The notes: a model not told the origin generated them from the letters alone. A stretch of 42,605 nt of DNA from a virus (IMGVR_UViG_3300022074_000108:1-42605), one strand, 5' to 3'; shown: positions 1-7,092, counted from the first letter of the stretch. Made by a program: numbers and translations.

Positions 1-1236
1 GGAGTTAGAGTAGACTTAGAAAAAGCAGAAATATTAAAGTTACAGATGGAAAAGCAAGAAAGGGAAGCACTAGAGTCTGTTGGTGGTGGCGATATTGATA
101 TCTGGGCGGCGACATCTATTGCGAAAGCTTTTGATAAAGAAGGTTTAAAGTATCCCCGAACTGCAAAGGTTGATGCCCCAAGTTTCACCAAAAACTTTTT
201 AGCTAACCATGAACATGCTTTACCTCGTGCAGTTGTCAGGGCAAGGGAACTTAATAAAGCTAGAACAACCTTTATTGATACAATATTAAAGCACCAACAT
301 AATGGTCGCATTTTTGCTGAAGCCCACCCTCTGCGTAGTGATGGTGGTGGCACAGTGACTGGCAGATTTAGTTATACTAATCCTAACCTTCAACAAGTTC
401 CTGCTAGGAATGCTGAGATTGGTCCTTTGATACGTGGGTTATTTTTACCTGAAGAGGGTGAGTTGTGGGGGGCTTTTGATTATAGTAGCCAAGAACCTCG
501 CCTAGTTGTTCATTATGCAGGATTGATGAACTTTACTGGAGCACAACAATTTGTAGGTGAGTATGCAAAAGATAAGATGACTGACTTTCACCAACTCGCC
601 GCAGATATTGTAGGAGTACCAAGAAAACAAGCAAAAGATATTAACTTGGGTCTGTTCTATGGAATGGGTAAGAATAAATTAGCAGAGCAGTTAGGTTTGG
701 AATATGAAGACGCACAAGAACTGTTCGCCACATACCATAAAAAAGTTCCTTTCGTACAAGAATTAGCGACCTTTGCTATGAACAAAGCAAGTAAAAAAGG
801 TGTAATAAGAACATTACTCGGTCGTAAGTGTAGGTTTGATAAGTGGGAGCCAAACATGTATGGAACGTTTAAACCATTATCATATGAAGATGCTTATGCC
901 GAACATGGTCCAGCTATCAAAAGGTGTTTTACTTATAAAGCCCTCAATAAACTTATACAAGGATCTGCCGCCGATCAAACAAAACAAGCGATGGTTGCCT
1001 TATATAAGGAAGGCATAGTGCCTATGATACAAGTACACGATGAACTGGACATAAGTGTAACGAGTGAAAAACAATGTAAAATGATCCAGGAAATAATGGA
1101 AGATTGTGTAACCTTAGAAGTACCAAGTGTAGTAGATGTAGAACTTGGGGCTAGTTGGGGTGAGGCAAAATTAACATTTGCAGATAAACCATGGACAAGG
1201 GGGTTAAAAGGTGGACACAGCGAGCAACAGAATTAA
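1..1236 (+). CDS. DNA polymerase, family A (C-terminal part, 5'-truncated by window edge)
   Basis: The frame is open from base 1, so this is the C-terminal polymerase domain of a longer protein that starts outside the window. Counting from the Met at 46, the family A motifs are all present: TGRFSYTNPNLQQVP near 105-119, motif A DYSSQEPR at 145-152 with catalytic Asp145, motif B with R193, K197, Y205 and G206, and motif C QVHDEL with catalytic Asp332. It replicates the phage genome. The residue matching E. coli Pol I Phe762 is Leu201 (in KDINLGLFYG). The 3'-5' exonuclease domain would lie upstream and cannot be assessed. The end overlaps the next gene by 26 bases, suggesting coupled translation. 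Confidence 0.95.
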   Translation, partial: GVRVDLEKAEILKLQMEKQEREALESVGGGDIDIWAATSIAKAFDKEGLKYPRTAKVDAPSFTKNFLANHEHALPRAVVRARELNKARTTFIDTILKHQHNGRIFAEAHPLRSDGGGTVTGRFSYTNPNLQQVPARNAEIGPLIRGLFLPEEGELWGAFDYSSQEPRLVVHYAGLMNFTGAQQFVGEYAKDKMTDFHQLAADIVGVPRKQAKDINLGLFYGMGKNKLAEQLGLEYEDAQELFATYHKKVPFVQELATFAMNKASKKGVIRTLLGRKCRFDKWEPNMYGTFKPLSYEDAYAEHGPAIKRCFTYKALNKLIQGSAADQTKQAMVALYKEGIVPMIQVHDELDISVTSEKQCKMIQEIMEDCVTLEVPSVVDVELGASWGEAKLTFADKPWTRGLKGGHSEQQN

Positions 1237-1732
1237 TTATGAAAAGATTGAAACTATATACGACGCACAGTTTATTAATCGTTATCACACCGTACCACTT
1301 GGCGGATTGAGGCAAACAGTGGGTGCTCATTCTTATGCTGTCGTAGTTCTATTAGACCAATTATGGGATAACTGCTCCAAGAGTCTGTTACTCTCTGCCC
1401 TCTACCACGACGTACCAGAGATAGTATTGGGTGATATCCCAGCGACGGCTAAGTGGGAATACCCAGAGTTAAAGAAAGCATTTAAAAAAGCAGAAGATAA
1501 AGTTGCTAAGGATCTTGGGATTGACTTTGTGCTTACAACTAAAGAACTAAACAGACTTAAGATGGCTGACATGTTAGAGTTAGTCATGTACTGTCATAAA
1601 CTTAATGATAGTAACCCTCGCATGAAAATAATAATGCAGACTGGAGTTAACTATCTTATGGAACATTACTCTTCACTCTCCGACTTTGAACCAGTCAGGC
1701 AGATACTTAGACAACTTAAACTAATCATTTGA
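1211..1732 (+). CDS. HD-domain 5'-deoxynucleotidase (YfbR-like)
   Basis: The 173-residue protein carries the metal-binding pattern of YfbR-type HD phosphohydrolases: His40 (GAHS), His66-Asp67 (YHD), Glu70, GD at 74-75 and Asp120 (KMADMLEL). Family members remove phosphate from deoxynucleoside monophosphates in the cytoplasm, so a role in adjusting the dNTP pool during phage replication is likely. The start is a GTG inside the polymerase gene. A downstream in-frame ATG at 1241 would remove some N-terminal residues but keep all the motifs, so the exact start is uncertain. Length fits the family. Confidence 0.85.
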   Translation: MDTASNRINYEKIETIYDAQFINRYHTVPLGGLRQTVGAHSYAVVVLLDQLWDNCSKSLLLSALYHDVPEIVLGDIPATAKWEYPELKKAFKKAEDKVAKDLGIDFVLTTKELNRLKMADMLELVMYCHKLNDSNPRMKIIMQTGVNYLMEHYSSLSDFEPVRQILRQLKLII

Positions 1733-1743
1733 GTAGTTAGGTG

Positions 1744-1773
1744 TTTACATTTTAAAACTCGTACCTTTATAAT
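1744..1773 (+). promoter_or_regulatory. Sigma70-type promoter
   Basis: TTTACA (1744-1749) and TATAAT (1768-1773) are separated by 18 bases in the 69-base gap between the HD gene and the zinc-ribbon gene. The upstream box sits in GTTAGGTGTTTACA, which recurs almost exactly at 8917-8931. It would drive the small-gene cluster beginning at 1802. Confidence 0.6.
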
Positions 1774-1801
1774 ATAACTATATTTTAATAAGGAGGTACT
1801 A

Positions 1802-2020
1802 ATGTTAGAATGTTGTATTTGCCATAAGCAAATCAAACCTAAGTATTTAGGCAAAGACAATGATGGTAATGACCATTATTGGGAAGAAGGTAATAACGCT
1901 TTACCTATACACGACGGTAGTTGTTGTGATTCTTGTAACGCAACTATTGTTATTCCTGCTCGTTTTACCGATATATCAATGAACACTGGAATAATTTACA
2001 AAAACCCCACGGAGGACTAA
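1802..2020 (+). CDS. Small zinc-ribbon protein
   Basis: This 72-residue protein has two cysteine clusters, CCICHK (C4, C5, C7, with H8) and CCDSCN (C41, C42, C45), the arrangement of a four-ligand zinc ribbon. The function is unknown; such proteins in phages often bind nucleic acid or host proteins. It has a strong AAGGAGG ribosome binding site and directly follows the promoter at 1744-1773. The next gene starts on the base after its stop. Confidence 0.75.
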   Translation: MLECCICHKQIKPKYLGKDNDGNDHYWEEGNNALPIHDGSCCDSCNATIVIPARFTDISMNTGIIYKNPTED

Positions 2021-2257
2021 ATGAAACATTTACAAGAACGTGAGTTGTATGAACAATACCTAAGAGACCACATACGTGAATATGCCGTAACAGAGTTTCT
2101 AGGTCGTGGTAAATATAACAAAACGTATTTCAATCTCAATGAAGGTTTTAAGGCTCAGCAGTTTGCTGACAAACTAAAGAAACAAGGTGGTAAAGTTATG
2201 TTGTATGGCGTCTCATTGCCACCTGACCGTACTGTACCTATTCAGGTGACGCTATGA
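2021..2257 (+). CDS. Hypothetical small protein
   Basis: The 78-residue protein is not recognised. The N-terminal half is charged and predicted helical; the C-terminal part (GGKVMLYGVSLPPDRT) looks like a short alpha/beta unit. A CGGAGG ribosome binding site precedes the ATG. It lies in an overlapping gene string (stop and next start share ATGA), so it is probably co-translated with its neighbours. Confidence 0.7.
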   Translation: MKHLQERELYEQYLRDHIREYAVTEFLGRGKYNKTYFNLNEGFKAQQFADKLKKQGGKVMLYGVSLPPDRTVPIQVTL

Positions 2258-2487
2258 GTAATGAATATAAAAAATATTTAGCTGATATTTTATATCAAGA
2301 TGCCTTGAGAACAAGTAGGGCAGAATTACAAGAAGTATCTTTTTTCCAAGAAGAAACAACTGATTCTTGGACGCTTGAACAATTACAAATTCAATATGTA
2401 AAAGATCAAATAAGTTTTTTTGAGGGTGGCAACCTTGATAAACAAGTTGCTGAAACATGGCAAAAAGTAGAAGGAGGTAACACGTGA
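2254..2487 (+). CDS. Hypothetical acidic small protein
   Basis: The 77-residue acidic protein is unrecognised, probably all-helical, with many Gln and Glu. It begins by an ATGA overlap with the gene upstream and ends in a GTGA overlap with the gene downstream. Coding status rests on this tight packing and an intact frame. Confidence 0.65.
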   Translation: MSNEYKKYLADILYQDALRTSRAELQEVSFFQEETTDSWTLEQLQIQYVKDQISFFEGGNLDKQVAETWQKVEGGNT

Positions 2488-2975
2488 ATATATTTATGCT
2501 TGATAGCAGTATGGATAAATGTGTTCAGTTCCACTGTGATAAACACATTGTCAAAATGCCGTTGGAAACCACACAAATGGTTTGCACGATTGCACACAAG
2601 TTAGGTCGCAATCCACCATACTTACCAGTCCATGCCAAGCATCCATGTACTCTGTGGGGTGGTATGAACAAGCGAAACTTTACTTGGTTATGGTGGTTTG
2701 GGATTGCATTATGTAATGAGTATGAATATCGGTATGGTCGTAGACATGCTTGTTTTGAGGTGTTGTACGATTTATCTACTCAGTGTTGGAATGATCTGCC
2801 TCCTGGAGATTATACCGACCCACCACAAGCCATGCCCGATGAGTACAAAAATCCTAATGTCATTGAGGCATACAGAAAATATTACTATTATGAAAAAAGT
2901 CGGTTTGCCAAATGGACAAAGCGACCTCAACCATTCTTTATGAAGGAGGATTACTATGAAGCCCTTAGAGCCTAA
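2484..2975 (+). CDS. Conserved phage protein (possible DNA-repair glycosylase-like family)
   Basis: The 163-residue protein starts at GTG 2484 behind a full AAGGAGG six bases upstream. It is rich in aromatic, His and Cys residues: CDKHIVKMPLETTQM near 18-32, HPCTLWGGMNKRNFTWLWW near 54-72, PPQAMPDEYK near 112-121 and a closing FAKWTKRPQPFF. This pattern matches a family I remember from marine T4-like and T7-like phages, sometimes labelled pyrimidine-dimer DNA glycosylase. I cannot confirm that activity from residues alone; conserved His23 and the WTKRP motif would be the parts to test. Confidence 0.7.
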   Translation: MNIFMLDSSMDKCVQFHCDKHIVKMPLETTQMVCTIAHKLGRNPPYLPVHAKHPCTLWGGMNKRNFTWLWWFGIALCNEYEYRYGRRHACFEVLYDLSTQCWNDLPPGDYTDPPQAMPDEYKNPNVIEAYRKYYYYEKSRFAKWTKRPQPFFMKEDYYEALRA

Positions 2976-3273
2976 ATTTGAAATATATGAACTAAACGGT
3001 AAGTTTCTTGTTAGATTCTATGCTGATGGTTTTAATGGTGTCACCATACAACAACATATGGCAGACACTATGGAAAACGCCTTGAGGTTTATACAATCAT
3101 TTTATACAAAAAGTAGAGAGCAGAAAGTGGTTCAGTTTAAAAAGTCTGATGCTGAAAAGCCACGCCACCCTTATGATCGTACTGATGAGTACTGGGAAAA
3201 CCAAGAAGGTATGACAACTCAAACACAATATGATTTTACATTGGAGGATAATAATGACAAAAATGACGGATGA
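2956..3273 (+). CDS. Hypothetical protein
   Basis: The 105-residue protein is not recognised. It overlaps the end of the preceding gene by 20 bases and has its own AAGGAGG site inside that gene, which fixes the ATG at 2956. The N-terminal half resembles a small beta-sheet domain (FEIYELNGKFLVRFYADGF); the C-terminal tail is charged and probably disordered. Confidence 0.7.
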   Translation: MKPLEPKFEIYELNGKFLVRFYADGFNGVTIQQHMADTMENALRFIQSFYTKSREQKVVQFKKSDAEKPRHPYDRTDEYWENQEGMTTQTQYDFTLEDNNDKNDG

Positions 3274-3598
3274 TGTATGGGAAGAGTTTACTTATACAGT
3301 GAGGGAAAATGCTCACATCATGCCTTTAACAAAATCTGAACTCGCTCAAAGGTTTCAGGTAAGTGTTAATACGATAACAAGATGGATTGATATGTATAAT
3401 TTAAAAGATTATATTCGTGATGGTAGGACTGGTATTCATGCTATGAATAAAGTAGATCGTAATTTGGAAATCTATGAAGAGTATTGGAAGCATGGAAAGA
3501 GCATGGCATCATTAGGAAAGAAGTTCAATATGTCTCGTCAACGTGTTCATGTTATCATAAAACGAACAGAACAGCACAGACTAAATGGACAACTTTAA
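3254..3598 (+). CDS. Helix-turn-helix protein, putative regulator
   Basis: The 114-residue protein carries two candidate HTH units: KSELAQRFQVSVNTITRWID in the N-terminal half and SMASLGKKFNMSRQRVHVII near the C-terminus, the latter resembling sigma-factor region 4. It is therefore likely to bind DNA, perhaps to switch among the promoter-like gaps of this region (inference). The start at 3254 is chosen over an in-frame ATG at 3230 because GGAGG lies six bases upstream of 3254. The gene overlaps the end of its neighbour by 20 bases. Confidence 0.75.
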   Translation: MTKMTDDVWEEFTYTVRENAHIMPLTKSELAQRFQVSVNTITRWIDMYNLKDYIRDGRTGIHAMNKVDRNLEIYEEYWKHGKSMASLGKKFNMSRQRVHVIIKRTEQHRLNGQL

Positions 3599-3600
3599 GC

Positions 3601-3631
3601 TTGTACTCGTTAAATCACTTGGTACTATATT
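3601..3631 (+). promoter_or_regulatory. Possible promoter
   Basis: The 74-base gap contains TTGTAC (3601-3606) and TATATT (3626-3631), spaced 19 bases, followed by an AT-rich start region and a leader ending in CTCGTAGAAAGGAG. The same leader wording, CTCGTAGAAAGG, recurs before the 8998 gene. The boxes are imperfect. Confidence 0.35.
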
Positions 3632-3672
3632 ATTATATTTAAATGTAAACATCTCGTAGAAAGGAGATAACA

Positions 3673-3939
3673 ATGCAAATCAAACCATTACCTCCCAAGG
3701 AAGACCAGTTAATAGAAGGTGATGTTAAAATACGTCAGCATTTACCTACTAAATTACAACTAGGTCCACTCGCATTAGCACAAGAGTGTATGGAATTAAG
3801 TACTAAAATTCAAATACTTACAGAGGATTACTTGTTCTGTACTATGTTTATGGAATACATTAGTATGAAGGATCCAGCATTATATCAGCAAGGCAAACTA
3901 ATCGCCGAGGCTACACTTAATAAGGATAAAACAAAATGA
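3673..3939 (+). CDS. Hypothetical protein
   Basis: This 88-residue protein is unrecognised and predicted mainly helical (LALAQECMELSTKIQ, DYLFCTMFMEYISMKD). A strong AAAGGAG site precedes the ATG and a promoter-like gap lies upstream, so it probably opens a two-gene unit with the overlapping gene at 3936. Confidence 0.7.
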   Translation: MQIKPLPPKEDQLIEGDVKIRQHLPTKLQLGPLALAQECMELSTKIQILTEDYLFCTMFMEYISMKDPALYQQGKLIAEATLNKDKTK

Positions 3940-4121
3940 AGCATACTTGGAAAGTTACCTATCCCGATGCGGATCAGGAGTATTGGCACATGTCAGTAGC
4001 TGAGGTTGTGCCTGAGCTGAAGCGTTTACAAAAGCTTCATAATGATAAAGTGCAAATTGATTTAGTCCCATGGATACCATCTTCTCCATGGGGTTATGAT
4101 AAACCAGTTATCAAAGTTTAG
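3936..4121 (+). CDS. Hypothetical small protein
   Basis: The 61-residue protein starts by ATGA overlap with the gene before it. It has no recognised domain; HTWKVTYPDADQEYWHMS suggests a small beta structure. It is the last gene before the 240-base non-coding gap at 4122-4361. Confidence 0.6.
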   Translation: MKHTWKVTYPDADQEYWHMSVAEVVPELKRLQKLHNDKVQIDLVPWIPSSPWGYDKPVIKV

Positions 4122-4152
4122 GGAGGAGGGGGACGCTCCTTTCAAACACGAC

Positions 4153-4329
4153 TGTGAGTAGCGTGTTAGATGGTGTGGATGCACATATAGTTTAGCTCCC
4201 AAGGGTTCTGGTTTTTGCCCGATTATTTACTGAACTATGTGTGGAAGTTTTTTTGATTGTAATTTGGGCTGACGGTCGATGTTCCCCTCGTTAAAAAAGG
4301 TTAACGACCTAATCCACACAATACTCACA
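4153..4329 (+). ncRNA. Candidate structured RNA in a 240-base gene-free gap
   Basis: No plausible gene fits 4122-4361. Nested complementary segments are present: TGTGAGTA (4153-4160) with TACTCACA (4322-4329); GTGTGGAT (4173-4180) with ATCCACAC (4312-4319); a 14-pair helix 4182-4195 with 4230-4243 (two G-U pairs); and GGTCG (4274-4278) with CGACC (4305-4309). GCCC (4217-4220) in a loop can pair with GGGC (4266-4269), which would form a pseudoknot. The order gives one closed, branched fold of about 177 nucleotides. Class unknown; no tRNA, tmRNA tag or known riboswitch is recognised. It could be a free RNA or the 5' leader of the 4362 gene. Confidence 0.45.
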
Positions 4330-4361
4330 CTTTTGACAACTTATTATAGAAAGGGAAAGTT

Positions 4362-4565
4362 ATGTCAGTTACAAAAACAAACGGTTATCGTGGTAGAACC
4401 GACCAACAACCACGACGTATTGTGTCTACTCGTATTATGATACAATGGAATGATTCACCTAAGGAAGAAGTAAGCCACCACGATATGCCTGAGGGAGTAG
4501 CCGAAAGTTATGACCATTGGTTAACTTTGATCGAGGATCAAGAAAATGCCAAGAGGGGCTTATGA
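4362..4565 (+). CDS. Hypothetical small protein
   Basis: The 67-residue protein follows the putative structured RNA and has an AAAGGG ribosome binding site. It is polar, starts with a basic RGRTDQQPRR stretch and is otherwise featureless. It shares an ATGA overlap with the next gene. Confidence 0.6.
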   Translation: MSVTKTNGYRGRTDQQPRRIVSTRIMIQWNDSPKEEVSHHDMPEGVAESYDHWLTLIEDQENAKRGL

Positions 4566-4777
4566 ACATCGTACTTGAAAAGAAAAGGCAAAGTTACATT
4601 TCCTTTTTTAAAGATGGTGTTGCGGATGGGTTACTTCATGGCACTATGGATGATGACAAACGTTCCTCTGCTTACTATAAACGAGGATATGATTTTGGAT
4701 TAACAATGTGGAGTCGTATCCTGGAAAACAACAGAGGAATTGACTACGAAAAGGAGTCGCAGGACAATGGAGAATAA
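4562..4777 (+). CDS. Hypothetical small protein
   Basis: The 71-residue protein is taken from ATG 4562, which overlaps the preceding stop (ATGA) and has AGAGGGG just upstream; an upstream in-frame ATG at 4517 is less likely because it runs deep inside the neighbour. The sequence is not recognised; two short motifs, FFKDGVADGL and YYKRGYDFGL, look like related helices. Confidence 0.6.
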   Translation: MNIVLEKKRQSYISFFKDGVADGLLHGTMDDDKRSSAYYKRGYDFGLTMWSRILENNRGIDYEKESQDNGE

Positions 4778-4783
4778 AACATT

Positions 4784-4834
4784 ATGATTTGTTGGGTCGT
4801 GCTAATCTTATTAGTCATTTGGATATTTAGTTAG
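4784..4834 (+). CDS. Possible 16-residue membrane micropeptide
   Basis: MICWVVLILLVIWIFS is one continuous hydrophobic segment. A GGAG lies about 11 bases upstream of the ATG, rather far. It fills most of the gap before the promoter at 4835. Such a short frame could be chance, and its 3' end overlaps the promoter-like box. Confidence 0.22.
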   Translation: MICWVVLILLVIWIFS

Positions 4835-4863
4835 TACCTCTTTGTAATGTCAGTTGGTATAAT
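4828..4863 (+). promoter_or_regulatory. Promoter-like element, TACCTC class
   Basis: TAGTTAGTACCTC (4828-4840) is followed after 17 bases by a perfect TATAAT (4858-4863). The TACCTC box recurs at the same distance from -10-like sequences at 6224 and 7020. It would drive the 4893-6226 operon. Confidence 0.5.
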
Positions 4864-4892
4864 TAATTATAGCAAACAACAAGGAGGTCGCT

Positions 4893-5159
4893 ATGAAAAA
4901 TCAATATCAAACACTAAAGGGTCAGGAGGCACCATTTAAGCCCGAAGCTCTTAGTAAACTATTTCCACAGAAAGAGGTCGCTATGGTTTATTTAATAGAA
5001 CATTATTTTGCTGATGGTTCACTTCGCGATAGCGTTGAGTTGAAAAGTATAAAAGCAACTCAACAATGGGTCGGTGAAATGTTGTTGGATGAACGTCAAA
5101 ATCGTACTGGTATGTCTATGCGTGTCAGCTTTAAGGAGGCAGAACATGGGCGTACCTAG
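4893..5159 (+). CDS. Hypothetical protein
   Basis: The 88-residue protein is unrecognised. A perfect AAGGAGG defines ATG 4893. The 12-base initiation region GAGGTCGCTATG recurs in frame at 4974-4985, so a shorter 58-residue form beginning MVYLIEHYFADG could also be made. The part after that second start looks like a compact alpha/beta domain, while the first 30 residues are polar. It overlaps the next gene by 14 bases. Confidence 0.65.
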   Translation: MKNQYQTLKGQEAPFKPEALSKLFPQKEVAMVYLIEHYFADGSLRDSVELKSIKATQQWVGEMLLDERQNRTGMSMRVSFKEAEHGRT

Positions 5160-5349
5160 TGAAAATGAAACGTACTTAGATGCGTTAGAAGGGCGTGACT
5201 TAATGTATCACTTACTTGACTTAGTGCAAAAAGGTGATATAGAGGGGGACAACTTCACACAGTTCTTAGTTGATAATTTAGGCGATGACACATTTAATAA
5301 GTCAAGTGATGATGTTGTTGTAGAATTTATTAAGGAGTGTGGGTTATGA
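5146..5349 (+). CDS. Hypothetical acidic small protein
   Basis: The 67-residue acidic, helical protein starts at ATG 5146, chosen because AAGGAGG lies just upstream; the frame is open from 5074 but earlier starts lie deep in the neighbour. Function unknown. The stop overlaps the MazG-like gene's start (ATGA). Confidence 0.65.
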   Translation: MGVPSENETYLDALEGRDLMYHLLDLVQKGDIEGDNFTQFLVDNLGDDTFNKSSDDVVVEFIKECGL

Positions 5350-5675
5350 AACTTCCTGATTTAGCTACCTTAGAACAAGCCGTGATTACATGGCACAAAC
5401 AAAGAAACCTGATTGATGGTAGCACCGATCAGGCACAACTAGCAAAGCTCACCGAAGAAGTCGGTGAGTTAGCAAGAGCAATGCGTAAAGAAGAACCATT
5501 GGCAAACTATCAAACTGCTGATGCTATTGGTGATATATTAGTGGTATTGATTAATATAGCAGAACGTAATGCTCTTGATTTAAGGGTATGTCTACACGGA
5601 GCATACAATGAAATAAAAGACCGTAAAGGTAAAGTCATGTTTGGCATTTTTGAAAAGGAGGAAGATCATGGGTAA
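5346..5675 (+). CDS. MazG-like nucleotide pyrophosphohydrolase
   Basis: The 109-residue all-helical protein has the metal-binding pattern of the MazG/all-alpha NTP pyrophosphatase superfamily: EEVGE at 37-41 and DAIGD at 59-63. The family cleaves (d)NTPs to monophosphate and pyrophosphate; phage versions are thought to sanitise nucleotides or alter alarmone levels. With the HD nucleotidase at 1211 this gives two nucleotide-pool enzymes in the early region. The ATG at 5346 is preferred over GTG 5337 because AAGGAG at 5331-5336 has correct spacing only for 5346. Confidence 0.85.
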   Translation: MKLPDLATLEQAVITWHKQRNLIDGSTDQAQLAKLTEEVGELARAMRKEEPLANYQTADAIGDILVVLINIAERNALDLRVCLHGAYNEIKDRKGKVMFGIFEKEEDHG

Positions 5676-5874
5676 CGTAAAAGAGTTACGGCAAGAAGAA
5701 ATAGATAGTGCCATAGAAGATTATAATGATGAAATTAGTCTGGACTATGGTTGGAAGGATGCTAAAAGTGTTGACACTTTGAAAAAAGCTAAAGTACGAT
5801 TAGTAAGTAAACTGTCTGCAAGTGGTTTAGACTTAGACCAGATTGAAGAGATAGTAGATGGCAACTGCGTCTAA
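5668..5874 (+). CDS. Hypothetical small protein
   Basis: The 68-residue helical, acidic protein is taken from ATG 5668, with AAGGAGG immediately upstream; an in-frame ATG at 5641 lies deeper inside the MazG-like gene. Unrecognised. It overlaps both neighbours by a few bases. Confidence 0.65.
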   Translation: MGNVKELRQEEIDSAIEDYNDEISLDYGWKDAKSVDTLKKAKVRLVSKLSASGLDLDQIEEIVDGNCV

Positions 5875-6226
5875 AAGGAAACGTAAGCCACGACCATATG
5901 TAAGGTCGCCAAGATTGCATGAAAGAAAAGGCAAGTCCGCAGAGTTTAAGATGTTTGATAACACGATTGATACTAGGATTGATACGTACCATCGTGAATC
6001 ATTCACTCATGCTCTGCTTCTTGCCGATGCTCCTCGGTGTCGTTTATGTGGACAGTTGCCCACGACTCTCGGCGATTATATATATTCACAGTTTCAATCT
6101 TTGTATAAGTGTGAGACATGTTTCAGTGTGTACCCTCATTTCCTCGCAACAGAAAAGTATTACAAAACTTGGATCCATATTAGTGCATATCCGTTCTCCA
6201 AATACCATAAACGTAAGACAAAATAG
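5858..6226 (+). CDS. Hypothetical protein with a CxxC-CxxC zinc ribbon
   Basis: The 122-residue protein begins with a very basic segment (SKRKRKPRPYVRSPR) and carries CRLCG near 61-65 and CETC near 85-88, spaced like a zinc ribbon. The basic N-terminus suggests nucleic-acid binding. The function is unknown. It starts within the end of the preceding gene without a strong ribosome binding site, so translation is probably coupled. Confidence 0.65.
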   Translation: MATASKRKRKPRPYVRSPRLHERKGKSAEFKMFDNTIDTRIDTYHRESFTHALLLADAPRCRLCGQLPTTLGDYIYSQFQSLYKCETCFSVYPHFLATEKYYKTWIHISAYPFSKYHKRKTK

Positions 6227-6257
6227 TACTACCTCTTACACTATCTTGCCTTATTAT
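6224..6257 (+). promoter_or_regulatory. Promoter-like element, TACCTC class
   Basis: TAGTACTACCTC (6224-6235) is followed after 16 bases by TATTAT (6252-6257). It closely matches the element at 7020-7031 and resembles that at 4828. It precedes the two-gene unit 6292-7013. Confidence 0.5.
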
Positions 6258-6291
6258 ATAAGCATGGTTAATTTATAGAAAGGAGTCAACC

Positions 6292-6633
6292 ATGTTTAAG
6301 CGAGCAACTAAATATTTTACAGAGCTCTACAACTCTGCAGAATACAAAAATAATGCAAAATGTTTTTCAGGAGGCGTCTTAGTTACAGAGGCTCAAGCAA
6401 TATGTCACCATGAAAATGTATGGACTTGGTCACCTAGTGATGTGGAAGAACTTACTATTGTTCGTATGCCACAACAACCTCTTCAGGGTGCCGAATCTAT
6501 TATGGTTGTATATGAAAAGTTTTTTCACACAGAAATCGGTGGTGTAAAACCTATTAAAGAAGTTTGGTATTGCGACTGCACACACAGTCTCGATTCTTGT
6601 TTAGCAACCATCACTAATAATTTTTTACTATAG
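6292..6633 (+). CDS. Hypothetical protein
   Basis: The 113-residue protein is not recognised. It has a strong AAAGGAG site and a promoter-like gap upstream. Cysteines occur as ICHHE and YCDCTHSLDSC, which could bind metal. It is followed after eight bases by another unknown gene with its own TAGGAG site; the two probably form one unit. Confidence 0.7.
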   Translation: MFKRATKYFTELYNSAEYKNNAKCFSGGVLVTEAQAICHHENVWTWSPSDVEELTIVRMPQQPLQGAESIMVVYEKFFHTEIGGVKPIKEVWYCDCTHSLDSCLATITNNFLL

Positions 6634-6641
6634 GAGCAACC

Positions 6642-7013
6642 ATGAAACATGAAATTAATGGGTGGGGTATCACTTATCATGAATACTTCACTAATGTATT
6701 ACACGTCTGGGCTTACAAACAAGGCAGACGTGCAGAACTCGGTCCTTTCATGGACAGACGTCAACCACAACAAGACTTCCCAGTTTACCATTATCAATGT
6801 TCTGAGGACGGTCGTGCTTTTACAACTGTTGCCGATTTATATGCAGAGAGTCTCATATGTACTTATTCGTACTGCGATGGTCATGGTAACGTTTGCAAAT
6901 CAATTATGCTTCACCATGAAGAAATACCTCTAGTAGAAGAAGACTTACAAAGTATTTTTTGGCAACTTGTCAAAGATGATGCCTATGGCTTTGTCAATCC
7001 AAAAGTCGCGTAG
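6642..7013 (+). CDS. Hypothetical protein
   Basis: The 123-residue protein is unrecognised. It is rich in Tyr, His and Asp (WGITYHEYFTNVLHVWAYKQG at the N-terminus, CTYSYCDGHGNVC in the middle), suggesting a beta-rich fold. It ends seven bases before the next promoter-like repeat. Confidence 0.7.
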   Translation: MKHEINGWGITYHEYFTNVLHVWAYKQGRRAELGPFMDRRQPQQDFPVYHYQCSEDGRAFTTVADLYAESLICTYSYCDGHGNVCKSIMLHHEEIPLVEEDLQSIFWQLVKDDAYGFVNPKVA

Positions 7014-7019
7014 ACAATT

Positions 7020-7053
7020 TAGTGCTACCTCATGAACTATCATGGGGTACACT
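7020..7053 (+). promoter_or_regulatory. Promoter-like element, TACCTC class
   Basis: TAGTGCTACCTC (7020-7031) is followed after 16 bases by TACACT (7048-7053), with a second TATATG/TATATT stretch beyond. Eleven of twelve bases of the upstream box match 6224-6235. It would drive the 7093-8234 cluster. Confidence 0.5.
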
Positions 7054-7092
7054 ATATGTATATTTAAACTTTAACTTCGTAAGGAGAAAACA

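Noticed and set aside
4333-4361. TTGACA before the 4362 gene as a promoter
   Set aside because: No -10 hexamer lies 16-19 bases downstream, and TATTAT is only a few bases away. The box also falls just past the RNA-like fold.
4122-4361. Group I intron or tmRNA
   Set aside because: The flanking genes are separate frames that do not join, no intron core motifs or tag-peptide frame were recognised.
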